A stretch of 39,118 nucleotides of DNA from a virus. Both the position numbers and the translations under genes were made by a program. Under the pieces are notes generated by a model. That model had not been told where the DNA came from, did not search any database, and saw nothing but the letters and a program-made list of their open reading frames with translations. Below, one piece after another: positions 29,603 to 37,185 of this stretch. Position 1 is the first letter of the stretch; every line of letters begins with the position of its first letter. Location of the stretch: positions 1 through 39,118 of the IMG/VR virus record IMGVR_UViG_3300035070_000751. One strand, written 5' to 3'.

Positions 29603-30669
29603 AAAAAGTACTTAGAACACAGATACAAAAAATAATGAAAGGTGCAGGAACAAAAGTTCCTAAACTAGGAAATATAACTAGTGAAATAAAAAAAGCTGAA
29701 AAAAAAGGTGATAAGGCTACAGTAAAAAAATTAAAAAGTGCTAAGACTAAAATTATAAATCAAAAGAAAAAATTAGCTGATAAAGATAAAGCTAAAAAAG
29801 ATTTAGCATCAAAGAACAAAAAGACTAGAAGTCAAAAAAGTTTAGCTACTGAAAAAGGTGTAAAGTTTGGTAAAAAGAAAACTATGGTCATGGCTAAAGA
29901 TAGACCTTTTGGAAAAGACCTAGACTATCAAACAGGTGCAAGAGGAGAAGCCGAAGTAAAGGGCAGACCGGGTGGAAGAGCAGCAGTGGCAGAAACTGCT
30001 AGAGCAGGTAAGATTAATATCGGTGATGATGCAGTAGGCTTTGATAACTTCATAGAGTTACAGAAGTCAAAAGGTATTTTTAAAAGAGAAAAAGCAATGA
30101 GAGCTTTAGAAAAGATTATTGAGAATGGAACTGCCACTCAAAAAGCTGAAGCTAAAGCTATGTTAAAGAAAATGAAGTCTGCAGCACTCAAGTCTGATAT
30201 AGAAGCTACTAGAAGAATGAGTGGTGGACAAAGAGGTAAAGCAAAGCCTGACGATTTTAAAGATGCTCAAACCATGTTAGAAAAAACAGGAGAGATGGGA
30301 GCAGCATTTGAGAGACTAACAAAGAACGAACAGGATAGATTAATACAGTCTGCTAAAAAGAAACAAATGTTAAAAAAGCAAAAAGAAATGCCAAGTGATG
30401 AAGCTAGAACAAAGAAAAAATTAGCTCAAAGAATAATGGCTACAGACCCTAGAAGAGGTAAAGCTCAAGGTGGTATGGGATTAAAAGCTCCTACTGCTAA
30501 CCAAAAGGGATTAAAGAAGCTACCAACTCAAGTACGTAATAAGATGGGTTATATGTATGGTGGTGGTATGGCTAAGAAACCTAAGATGGGTAGCATGGAC
30601 TACAGAAAAGGTGGATTACTTCTCATAGCAGTTGATATGATGAAAAAGAAAAAGAAAAAGGATAAATAA
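29590..30669 (+). CDS. Long Lys-rich protein, putative DNA-associated virion protein
   Basis: 359 residues; the start may be ATG 29590 or 29596. The first 110 residues are Lys/Ala/Asp-rich and helical, then a middle of mixed charge. The C-terminus has MYGGGMAKKP, MDYRKGG and a Lys-run. High basicity suggests DNA condensation, packaging or ejection with the genome. The GGM and RKGG motifs recur in neighbours at 30671 and 33801. No family assigned with confidence. Confidence 0.6.
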   Translation: MEMLKKVLRTQIQKIMKGAGTKVPKLGNITSEIKKAEKKGDKATVKKLKSAKTKIINQKKKLADKDKAKKDLASKNKKTRSQKSLATEKGVKFGKKKTMVMAKDRPFGKDLDYQTGARGEAEVKGRPGGRAAVAETARAGKINIGDDAVGFDNFIELQKSKGIFKREKAMRALEKIIENGTATQKAEAKAMLKKMKSAALKSDIEATRRMSGGQRGKAKPDDFKDAQTMLEKTGEMGAAFERLTKNEQDRLIQSAKKKQMLKKQKEMPSDEARTKKKLAQRIMATDPRRGKAQGGMGLKAPTANQKGLKKLPTQVRNKMGYMYGGGMAKKPKMGSMDYRKGGLLLIAVDMMKKKKKKDK

Positions 30670-30670
30670 C

Positions 30671-31165
30671 ATGATAAGTAAACTTATAACAAAACTAGCT
30701 AGAGAAACTGCAAAAAAAGCTACCGAGGCACATAAAGCTAAAATAAAAAGTATAAAAGCAGGTAAGGGAACTGCCAATGAAAAGTTTGAAAAAATGGACA
30801 AAGCTAATGATATACTTTTAAAAAAATTAAAACAGGCTAAAATAAAAGATGCTAAAGATGCTAAAAAAGCTGAAGCATTTAAAAAGGCACAAAGAACGAT
30901 GAAGAAGAAATCTGCAGTTAAAGTATCTCCGGGTGGTAAGGGCAAAGATGCACCTGCTAATCCTATAGGACAAATGGGTTTAAGAAAAAGAAAGGCTAAA
31001 GGAGGAATGGCAATGAAAAAGAAAACAAAATACATGGCAAAAGGTGGCATGAAAAAGACTAAGTACATGGCAAAAGGTGGCATGAAGAAAACAAAGTATA
31101 TGGCTAAAGGTGGAATGAAAAAGACTAAAGGCTATGCTAGAGGTGGGGCAGCTAGACGTAAGTAA
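30671..31165 (+). CDS. Lys-rich protein with MKKTKYMAKGG tandem repeats
   Basis: 164 residues. A Lys/Ala-rich helical first 80 residues is followed by a linker and then four tandem copies of an 11-12-residue unit at the C-terminus, ending YARGGAARRK. The repeats are disordered and positively charged. Such GGM-repeat tails are common in marine phage proteins of unknown role. It is probably DNA- or RNA-binding or a virion component. Confidence 0.65.
   Translation: MISKLITKLARETAKKATEAHKAKIKSIKAGKGTANEKFEKMDKANDILLKKLKQAKIKDAKDAKKAEAFKKAQRTMKKKSAVKVSPGGKGKDAPANPIGQMGLRKRKAKGGMAMKKKTKYMAKGGMKKTKYMAKGGMKKTKYMAKGGMKKTKGYARGGAARRK
31013..31147 (+). repeat. Tandem 33-36-base coding repeat (4 copies)
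   Basis: Units begin at 31013 (36 bases), 31049, 31082 and 31115 (33 bases each), encoding MKKTKYMAKGG with drift in copy 4. Third-position changes between copies show they have been kept under protein-level selection rather than newly duplicated. Confidence 0.85.
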
Positions 31166-31845
31166 TGTCCTATCTCATTAGTAACATCCCACACTTTAAG
31201 TGTTGGGTGCGAAGAGAGTTCACTTGTAATCACCAACAATATCATGGTGAGTTCCTTCATGCGATAGCATTCGCAGTTAATACCATACCTGATAGGTCAT
31301 TGAGCTTTCAGGTTGTGTTTACAGGTTGTACCGAAGATGACAATGTTCATGGTGGTGCAATGTGGGCAAGAATGCCAATACAAGCATTAGTTGCAGACAT
31401 ACCTGTAGACGAATGGGCAAAACCAATGGAAGACCATTTATGTCAACCTTGGGATTGTGAATCTAGAAACCATAGTGTCATTGTTATGGATAGAGTCAGT
31501 TCTTCCCCGTGGCTTTGTAAAATAGACAATGCATTTTATACTGCTAGGTATATGTTTACAGTAGACTATACAGATAGCGATATAGCAGATGACCCTGCAC
31601 AACATAAACAATCACACGTAATGTATTTGTTAGATGCAGGAGAATGGACAGGCAACATTGTTGCATTACCGAATAATAGAGTCAGAGCAACAAGTCCTGC
31701 ACTTTGGGTAACAGGAGAAGGTGCTCCAGACTTTACACCTTCACAATGGACTCATTCAGCAGAGTCACATGAATCCTACCTAGACCCCCATACAACATTT
31801 AATAATTTATACGAGGATAGTAGTGGCAGTAAAAAGAAAAAGTAA
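31165..31845 (+). CDS. Conserved marine-phage protein, unknown function
   Basis: 226 residues. The ATG overlaps the previous stop (TAATG). Trp/His/Cys-rich. Segments such as HGEFLHAIAFAV, VFTGCTEDDNVHGGAMWARMP and LCQPWDCESRNHSV are familiar from cyanophage and pelagiphage genomes, where the protein lies in the same small-gene cluster. It has a Lys-run C-terminus. No catalytic motif known; the conserved Cys and His could bind metal. Confidence 0.7.
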   Translation: MSYLISNIPHFKCWVRREFTCNHQQYHGEFLHAIAFAVNTIPDRSLSFQVVFTGCTEDDNVHGGAMWARMPIQALVADIPVDEWAKPMEDHLCQPWDCESRNHSVIVMDRVSSSPWLCKIDNAFYTARYMFTVDYTDSDIADDPAQHKQSHVMYLLDAGEWTGNIVALPNNRVRATSPALWVTGEGAPDFTPSQWTHSAESHESYLDPHTTFNNLYEDSSGSKKKK

Positions 31846-32014
31846 AAGCACAGTAAATAAAGCAGGTAACTATACTAAACCTGCTTTACGCAAAAGAATA
31901 TTTAATAGAATAAAAGCAGGTGGCAAAGGTGGTGCTCCGGGTCAATGGTCTGCACGTAAAGCTCAGATGATGGCTAAAGCGTATAAAGCAGCAGGTGGTG
32001 GCTATCGTAACTAA
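31823..32014 (+). CDS. DUF5872-like small basic protein
   Basis: 63 residues, GTG start with GAGGA upstream. The pattern GNYTKPALRKRIFNRIKAG followed by KGGAPGQWSARKAQMMAK and GGGYR matches a small family of phages and marine bacteria that I recall as DUF5872. Function unknown; strongly basic. It overlaps both neighbours (22 and 20 bases). Confidence 0.72.
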   Translation: MAVKRKSKSTVNKAGNYTKPALRKRIFNRIKAGGKGGAPGQWSARKAQMMAKAYKAAGGGYRN

Positions 32015-32312
32015 AAAGAAAAGAGACCCTAAAGTTGGTACTGGCAAAAAACCAAAAGGTTCTGGCAGACGTTTATATACGGATGAGAACCCTAAAGACA
32101 CAGTTAGTATCAAATTTGCGACACCGACAGACGCAAGAAACACAGTTACAAAAGTTAAAAAAGTTAATAAGCCATATGCGAGAAAGATACAGATACTTAC
32201 AGTCGGTGAACAAAGAGCTAAAGTAATGGGCAAGACACAAGTTGTAAGTATATTTAAGAAAGCAAAAGAAAGTTTAAAGAAAGCACATGACAGAAAAAAG
32301 AAAAAGGTGTAA
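31995..32312 (+). CDS. Basic protein, relative of DUF5872-type phage proteins
   Basis: 105 residues; GTG at 31995 or 31998. The segment DPKVGTGKKPKGSGRRLY followed by TDENPKDTVSIKFATP is a pattern I know from marine phages, often next to the preceding gene. The C-terminal 30 residues are Lys-rich. Function unknown. A role in nucleic acid binding is inferred from charge. Confidence 0.68.
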   Translation: MVAIVTKKKRDPKVGTGKKPKGSGRRLYTDENPKDTVSIKFATPTDARNTVTKVKKVNKPYARKIQILTVGEQRAKVMGKTQVVSIFKKAKESLKKAHDRKKKKV

Positions 32313-32433
32313 GACTTGCGAGTGCTACGAGTGCGATTGCGAAGAATGTTCATGTGACTGTCATCACAATGATAGAGTTCTTACTGATATTCATGATAGA
32401 CAAAGAGATAGTCAATCAGACACAGAGATTTAA
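32287..32433 (+). CDS. 48-residue Cys-rich, metallothionein-like peptide
   Basis: Starts at 32287, overlapping the previous gene by 26 bases. Residues 8-27 contain eight Cys and end in His-His, with pattern C-x2-C-x-C-x2-C-x-C-x2-C-x-C-x-C-H-H. The rest is charged. This regular Cys spacing resembles metallothioneins and would bind several metal ions (Zn, Cu or Cd). No hydrophobic core or signal is present, so a cytoplasmic metal-binding role is inferred. It is too short for standard gene calls, but Cys density this high is not expected by chance in an AT-rich reading frame. Confidence 0.6.
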   Translation: MTEKRKRCKTCECYECDCEECSCDCHHNDRVLTDIHDRQRDSQSDTEI

Positions 32434-32545
32434 AAGCATTGACAGATGCTTATATTTTGCAGAAAAACTGCATAACCAACCAACTATACCCACAGAAGAT
32501 GGAAGGAAAAGAATAACTGCATATTGTAAACCTGTAAGGAAGTAG
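32369..32545 (+). CDS. Small protein with hydrophobic N-terminus and two Cys
   Basis: 58 residues from the ATG at 32369; a GTG at 32354 is possible. A hydrophobic start (MIEFLLIFMI) is followed by a polar region with FKSIDRCLYFAEKL and a C-terminal YCKPVRK. It overlaps the Cys-rich gene by 65 bases, which weakens one or the other. Export is possible. No family recognised. Confidence 0.5.
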   Translation: MIEFLLIFMIDKEIVNQTQRFKSIDRCLYFAEKLHNQPTIPTEDGRKRITAYCKPVRK

Positions 32546-32546
32546 A

Positions 32547-32990
32547 ATGTTAGCAGAATTAGCAGCGGCAAATGCTGCCTTCGGTGTAATTAAAAGTTTC
32601 GTTTCAAACGGAAAAGAACTAGCTAGTTGTGGCAAACAGATTGCCGACTTTGTTTTTGCTAAAGAAAAAATAGAAAAAGAAGTCAGTAAACAAAAAGCTA
32701 AAGGAATTGCAGGTGGAGATTTAGAAGAGTTCATGGCTCTAGAAGAGCTAAGACAAAAAGAAGAAGAACTCAAACAAATAATGATATATGTAGGTAGACC
32801 CGGATTATGGGCAGATTGGCAGAAGTTTCAAGCTCAAGCAAGAAAAGCTAGAAGAGAACAAGAAAGACTAGACCAAAAGCGAAGAGAAGAAATAATGACA
32901 GTGATACAATGGGTCGTTGGAGTTTCATTAGCCTTTACAGGATTAGTAGCTGTAATATACTTAGCAGCAAAATGGGCAGGTAAAATATGA
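32547..32990 (+). CDS. Conserved marine-phage protein with C-terminal membrane helix
   Basis: 147 residues; GGAAG before the ATG. The N-terminus MLAELAAANAAFGVIKSFVSNGKEL, the LEEFMALEELRQKEEELKQ helix and the GRPGLWADWQKFQ motif mark a family found throughout marine T4-like and podo-type phages. A coiled coil (about 95-115) leads to a membrane segment (about 117-142). Function unknown. It stands a few genes upstream of holin and lysozyme, so a lysis-related role (for example spanin-like) is possible but unproven. Confidence 0.75.
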   Translation: MLAELAAANAAFGVIKSFVSNGKELASCGKQIADFVFAKEKIEKEVSKQKAKGIAGGDLEEFMALEELRQKEEELKQIMIYVGRPGLWADWQKFQAQARKARREQERLDQKRREEIMTVIQWVVGVSLAFTGLVAVIYLAAKWAGKI

Positions 32991-33082
32991 TACAATGGAT
33001 ATTAAATATATTTAAGAAAAGTCAAGGTGACTTATCTCAACATAGACTTCATACAACTAAGTATGAAGACTTATGTATGTAA
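32987..33082 (+). CDS. 31-residue peptide, uncertain
   Basis: Starts within the stop of the previous gene (ATGA overlap), ends 9 bases before the next start. It fills an otherwise empty gap. Amphipathic N-terminus (MIQWILNIFKK), polar rest. Coupling supports it; the size makes it doubtful. Confidence 0.4.
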   Translation: MIQWILNIFKKSQGDLSQHRLHTTKYEDLCM

Positions 33083-33091
33083 GGATATAGC

Positions 33092-33352
33092 ATGGCACTT
33101 AAAAAATCTCAGAGGTCTTTAGTTGCGTGGACAAAACAAAAATGGAGAACCAAGTCAGGTAAACCTAGTACACAAGGGTCGAAGGCTACTGGCGAACGTT
33201 ATTTACCTGAGAAAGCGATTAAGGCTCTTTCTTCCAGTGAATACGCAGCCTCTACTGCTGCTAAACGAAAAGCGAAGAGAGCAGGTAGACAGGTATCTAA
33301 ACAACCCAAAAAGATTGCAAGAAAAACATCGAGCTTTCGTAAATTCAGTTAA
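33092..33352 (+). CDS. Highly conserved small basic marine-phage protein
   Basis: 86 residues. MALKKSQRSLVAWTKQKW, GKPSTQGSKATGERYLPEKAI and KRAGRQVSKQPKKIA form a family I recognise as very conserved in cyanophages and pelagiphages, function unknown. It is almost all Lys/Arg/Ser/Ala and is probably nucleic-acid-binding. It lies in the cluster of basic proteins ahead of the holin. Confidence 0.75.
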   Translation: MALKKSQRSLVAWTKQKWRTKSGKPSTQGSKATGERYLPEKAIKALSSSEYAASTAAKRKAKRAGRQVSKQPKKIARKTSSFRKFS

Positions 33353-33399
33353 AGCAAAAGAAGTAGAAAGAGCAAGAAGATTACAGGAAAAAATAGACA

Positions 33400-33792
33400 A
33401 TGATACAAGCACTAATAGGACCAATAGCAAATCTCGCAGGAACATGGTTTCAAAACAAACTAGAAAAAACAAAAGCTGATGGCAAAGCTAAAATAGCAGA
33501 AGCTAAAGCAAGAGCCACTGTTGCAGAAAAAGTTGCAGCAGGGGAAGTGGAATGGGAAGGTAAAATGGCAGATGCCACTAACGATTCGTGGAAAGACGAA
33601 TTTGCTTTAGTTGTGTTACTTGCACCTGCAATATTAGTCTTTATTCCCGGAATGAGAGAGTATGTACAGAAAGGCTTTGAAGTATTGGCAACATTACCTG
33701 ATTGGTATCAATACTTATTGTACATAGCAATATCTGCATCTTTTGGTATTAAGGGTGTAGGTCAAGCAGCAAAAATGCTAAAGAAAAAATAG
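33400..33792 (+). CDS. Putative holin (GTA 3TM holin-like)
   Basis: 130 residues. An amphipathic Ala/Lys/Glu helix (about 15-60) is followed by SWKDEFALVVLLAPAILVFIPG, GF.VLATLPDWYQYLLYIAISASFGIKG and a basic tail. The WKDEF...PG...GF..L..LP.WY...FG.KG pattern matches the family described as holin of 3 TMs of gene transfer agents. It would permeabilise the inner membrane so that the lysozyme at 34531, which lacks a signal peptide, can reach the wall. Only two clear TM segments are visible by eye. Confidence 0.65.
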   Translation: MIQALIGPIANLAGTWFQNKLEKTKADGKAKIAEAKARATVAEKVAAGEVEWEGKMADATNDSWKDEFALVVLLAPAILVFIPGMREYVQKGFEVLATLPDWYQYLLYIAISASFGIKGVGQAAKMLKKK

Positions 33793-33800
33793 AGGACAAC

Positions 33801-34412
33801 ATGGCAACTAAAAAACCTACAACAAAAGCACATAGAGGATTTATACATATTCCTAAAAGAGGAGGAGGAAGACCTCAAATACCAAGAAACCCTTTTAGAC
33901 CAAGAAGACCTAGAAGACCAATAGGTGACCCTTTTAATCCTTTTAGACCTAGAAGACCAAGAATACCTAGATTTCCTTTTGGCAGAGGAAGATTAGGACC
34001 TGCTGATGAGCCATTAGATAGAAGAGGTAGACCTATACCTTCTCCAATTCAGGGTGGAAGAAGAAGACCAAGAACAGACCCAAGGGGTGTTCCAATAGGA
34101 ATTAGACCTACTGTACCTGATAGATTGCCCTTAATGCCTACTGGAAAATCAGCTTTAGACCCTAGAAATAGAGCATTAATGGAAAGACAATTAAGAGAAC
34201 TTGCAAACAGAAGACGTAGAACAACAGGTACACCTACACCTCAACGAAGAAGAAGAAGAAAAACTCCTCAGATTACAGCAGGACTAGGTTCTTTAGGTAG
34301 TTCTATTTTTAACAGAGCAGCAAGAGCACAAAGAAGAGCTAAAGGTGGCATGGTTTTTAAATCTAAAGATTATGTAAACCCATCAAATATAACGGATAAC
34401 AAAAAGAAGTGA
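33801..34412 (+). CDS. Arg/Pro-rich protamine-like protein
   Basis: 203 residues; GAGGA before the ATG. Dominated by Arg, Pro and Gly: NPFRPRRPRRP, NPFRPRRPRIP, GRRRPRTDPRG, QRRRRRKTP. Entirely disordered by composition, with an AKGGMVFKSKDYV C-terminal motif. Charge and Pro spacing resemble protamines or RNA-binding RGG/PRR tails. It could neutralise DNA in the capsid or coat RNA. Unrecognised family. It is the last gene before a strong promoter. Confidence 0.6.
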   Translation: MATKKPTTKAHRGFIHIPKRGGGRPQIPRNPFRPRRPRRPIGDPFNPFRPRRPRIPRFPFGRGRLGPADEPLDRRGRPIPSPIQGGRRRPRTDPRGVPIGIRPTVPDRLPLMPTGKSALDPRNRALMERQLRELANRRRRTTGTPTPQRRRRRKTPQITAGLGSLGSSIFNRAARAQRRAKGGMVFKSKDYVNPSNITDNKKK

Positions 34413-34423
34413 GTATTAAAACC

Positions 34424-34452
34424 TTGACATTTTTGAAGATATCTGCTATAAT
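34424..34452 (+). promoter_or_regulatory. Perfect-consensus promoter for lysis/packaging genes
   Basis: TTGACA (34424-34429), 17-base spacer, TATAAT (34447-34452). All twelve consensus bases and optimal spacing. The expected start (about 34459) falls in a hairpin AAATAG-AAAA-CTATTT (34458-34473), which would cap the 5' end of the message. The leader is about 72 bases to the lysozyme ATG. Confidence 0.85.
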
Positions 34453-34530
34453 TAGTAAAATAGAAAACTATTTCTATCGTAAACACGTTGAGTCTCTACA
34501 CGCAGAACAACGCAGACAAGGAATTAGATA

Positions 34531-34986
34531 ATGGATATAGACAAGCTAAGAGAAGAAATTACTTTTGACGAGGGTGTGAAGTATGAAACATACCATTGCA
34601 GTGAAGGTCATTTGACCGGGGGAATCGGACATCTGATTACTGAGTGGGATGAAGATTATTATGATAAACCTATTGGAACTTCTATACCTGAAGAAAAAGT
34701 AAATGAGTGGTTTGCAAGTGATATAGAAGTATCTATTAATGATTGCAAAGATTTGTTTAATAATTTTGATGACTTGCCTGAAGATGTACAAAGAGTGTTA
34801 GCTAATATGTCTTTTCAATTAGGCAGACCAAGATTAAGCAAATTTAGAAAAATGATTGCTGCAGTAGAGTTGCAAGACTATGCTGAAATGGCAAATCAGA
34901 TGGAAGACAGTAGATGGTTTAAGCAAACTCAAAACAGAGCACAACGTTTGATTGATAGAGTTGTGCGACATGGTATACCTTCATGA
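34531..34986 (+). CDS. Endolysin, T4-type lysozyme (GH24)
   Basis: 151 residues; AAGGA before the ATG. The GH24 catalytic layout E-8aa-(D/C)-5aa-T is seen as E14, C23 and T29, followed by GGIGHL. Cys replaces the second acidic residue; this variant is known in active members, including the engineered T4 D20C. The C-terminus contains NMSFQLGRPRLSKF and a DSRWFKQ motif typical of the family. No signal or anchor is present, so release needs a holin. It overlaps the terminase small subunit (ATGA). Confidence 0.9.
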   Translation: MDIDKLREEITFDEGVKYETYHCSEGHLTGGIGHLITEWDEDYYDKPIGTSIPEEKVNEWFASDIEVSINDCKDLFNNFDDLPEDVQRVLANMSFQLGRPRLSKFRKMIAAVELQDYAEMANQMEDSRWFKQTQNRAQRLIDRVVRHGIPS

Positions 34987-35351
34987 CTACAAAGAAAAGA
35001 GAACTAACGGAAAGACAGAAAAAGTTTCTAGAAGTTTTGTTTGACAAAGCTAATGGAGACCCTGTTCAAGCAAAACTACTTGCAGGATACTCAGAGCATT
35101 CTGCTACTTCTGCTATTGTTGCATCTATGAAAGATGAGATAATGGAAGAGACACAACTGTATATGAGTCGTAATGCACCTAAAGCAGCAGTTGCTATGGT
35201 GAGTGGAATGGATGACCCTACACAGTTAGGTATTAGAGATAAACTTGCAGCGTCAAAAGAATTACTTGACAGAGTAGGTCTAATTAAAACTGAGAAAGTA
35301 CAAGTAGAAGCATCAGGTGGTGTGATGATACTGCCACCAAAGAAGAAGTAA
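34983..35351 (+). CDS. terS: Probable terminase small subunit
   Basis: 122 residues. The N-terminus LTERQKKFLEVLFDK followed by QAKLLAGYSEHSATSA has the helix-turn-helix pattern of terminase small subunits (L..RQ..F.......A..AGYS). A helical middle and a basic LPPKKK end follow. It would recognise the packaging site and bring the large subunit to the DNA. Position two genes upstream of TerL supports the call. Its ATG overlaps the lysozyme stop. Confidence 0.72.
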   Translation: MTTKKRELTERQKKFLEVLFDKANGDPVQAKLLAGYSEHSATSAIVASMKDEIMEETQLYMSRNAPKAAVAMVSGMDDPTQLGIRDKLAASKELLDRVGLIKTEKVQVEASGGVMILPPKKK

Positions 35352-35752
35352 TGGATAGAAGTTTAGGTAAGTGGAAGTTACCACAACCAACAGATTTAAA
35401 AGACGAAGAACAAAAAGAGTGGATACAAATACCACGTATAGCAAGAATAATACCTTTTGGATATAAGGTAAACGAAACAGATAAAGAATTACTTGACCCT
35501 ATACCCTATGAGTTGGAAGCATTAGAACTAGCAAGAAAGTATATAAAACAATATTCTTTGAGACAAGTTGCTAATTGGTTGACTACCAAAACAGGTAGAG
35601 ATATTTCACACATAGGATTAAGGAAAAGATTACTACATGAACGACAACGTAAGAACAAGGCTAGAACTCTTAAACGATGGTCCGAATATGCCGAGAAGGC
35701 AATCCAAAAAGCGAAAGACATCGAAGAAAGTAGAGTCGGAGCAAAAGCCTAA
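35351..35752 (+). CDS. Conserved phage protein with HTH, packaging-associated
   Basis: 133 residues; the ATG overlaps the previous stop. IPRIARIIPFGYKV and LLDPIPYELEAL.LARKYIKQYSLRQVANWLTTKTGRDISHIGLRKRL are conserved in marine phages beside terminase genes, and the second segment looks like a resolvase-type helix-turn-helix. The last 35 residues form a basic helix. It may help in DNA recognition during packaging. It overlaps terminase large by 65 or 116 bases, depending on that gene's start. Confidence 0.68.
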   Translation: MDRSLGKWKLPQPTDLKDEEQKEWIQIPRIARIIPFGYKVNETDKELLDPIPYELEALELARKYIKQYSLRQVANWLTTKTGRDISHIGLRKRLLHERQRKNKARTLKRWSEYAEKAIQKAKDIEESRVGAKA

Positions 35753-37184
35753 GATAGTAGACGATATAGAAGCTATACCTGTTGAAGAACAGAATGTAGT
35801 ATTTAAACCAAACGAAGGACCTCAAACAGAGTTTCTTGCTTCTCCTGAAAGAGAAGTATTGTATGGTGGTAGTGCAGGTGGTGGTAAGTCATATGCAATG
35901 TTAGCAGACCCACTACGTTATATGAATCATCCACAGTTTAGTGGATTGCTACTTAGACATACAACAGAAGAGTTAAGAGAACTTGTTTGGAAGTCAAGAG
36001 AATTATATCCTTTAATATACAAAGGAATAAAGTGGTCAGAAAGAAAGATGCAATGGGTAGCTCCATCAGGTGCAAGACTGTGGATGTCATACCTAGACAG
36101 AGACGATGATGTACTACGATATCAAGGTTTAGCTTTTAGTTGGATAGGCTTTGACGAATTAACGCAATGGGCAACACCATTTGCTTGGAACTACATGAGG
36201 TCACGATTACGTTCTACTGCTACAGATTTACCTGTGTATATGAGAGCAACAACGAATCCGGGAGGTCCGGGTCATCAGTGGGTTAAGAAAATGTTTATTG
36301 ACCCAGCACCTTATGGAAGAGCATTTGATGCCACAAATATTGAAACAGGAAAAGTTCTCAAGTATCCTGATGGACACAGTAAAGCAGGTCAAGCATTATT
36401 TAAAAGAAGATTCATACCTGCTAGATTATCTGATAATCCATACTTATCAAGTCAGGGAGATTACGAAGCGATGCTTCTTTCCTTACCTGAACACCAACAA
36501 AGACAGTTGCTTGAAGGTGATTGGGATATTAAAGAAGGTGCTGCTTTTACTGAGTTTGATAGGGATATTCACGTTATTGAACCTTTTGACATTCCAAGAA
36601 ATTGGGTTAAGTTTAGGTCTTGTGATTATGGTTATGGCTCTTATAGTGCTGTGTTGTGGTTTGCTATTAGTCCAGATGAGCAACTTATTGTATATAGAGA
36701 GTTGTACGTTTCTAAAGTCCTTGCCACAGATTTGGCAGATATGATATTAGAACTAGAAGAAGATGATGGTAATATAAAGTATGGTGTATTAGATAGCTCT
36801 TTGTGGCATAGACGAGGAGATACAGGTCCTAGTCTAGCAGAACAGATGATACAAAGAGGATGTAGATTTAGACCATCAGATAGAAGTAAAGGAAGTAGGG
36901 TATCAGGTAAAAATGAAATACATAGAAGATTACAAGTTGACGAGTTTACTGAAGAACCAAGAATGGTATTTTTTAACACTTGCACAGAAACAATCTCACA
37001 GTTACCTGCTATACCTTTAGATAAAAAGAACCCTGAAGATGTGGACACAAGAGCAGAAGACCACTTGTATGATGCATTAAGATATGGTATAATGTCAAGA
37101 CCAAGATTTAGTATATTTGACTATGAACCTATGGGTAGACCTAAAACAGGTATGCCTGTAGCAGACTCAACCTTTGGATATTAA
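35688..37184 (+). CDS. terL: Terminase large subunit
   Basis: 498 residues from the ATG at 35688; a GTG/ATG at 35637 would add 17 residues. The ATPase has Walker A LYGGSAGGGKS and Walker B SWIGFDE. The nuclease domain has SCDYGYG, VLDSSLW and DHLYDALRYG, giving the three acidic residues of the RNase H-like fold. It powers DNA translocation into the procapsid and cuts the concatemer. A 50-residue Lys/Glu-rich N-terminal extension precedes the core and overlaps the upstream gene. Portal follows 2 bases after the stop. Confidence 0.95.
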   Translation: MPRRQSKKRKTSKKVESEQKPKIVDDIEAIPVEEQNVVFKPNEGPQTEFLASPEREVLYGGSAGGGKSYAMLADPLRYMNHPQFSGLLLRHTTEELRELVWKSRELYPLIYKGIKWSERKMQWVAPSGARLWMSYLDRDDDVLRYQGLAFSWIGFDELTQWATPFAWNYMRSRLRSTATDLPVYMRATTNPGGPGHQWVKKMFIDPAPYGRAFDATNIETGKVLKYPDGHSKAGQALFKRRFIPARLSDNPYLSSQGDYEAMLLSLPEHQQRQLLEGDWDIKEGAAFTEFDRDIHVIEPFDIPRNWVKFRSCDYGYGSYSAVLWFAISPDEQLIVYRELYVSKVLATDLADMILELEEDDGNIKYGVLDSSLWHRRGDTGPSLAEQMIQRGCRFRPSDRSKGSRVSGKNEIHRRLQVDEFTEEPRMVFFNTCTETISQLPAIPLDKKNPEDVDTRAEDHLYDALRYGIMSRPRFSIFDYEPMGRPKTGMPVADSTFGY

Positions 37185-37185
37185 T

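Noticed and set aside
36298-37048. Alternative frames within terminase large (36298-36744 + and 36641-37048 -)
   Set aside because: The terminase frame is continuous with all motifs; the alternatives have atypical composition.
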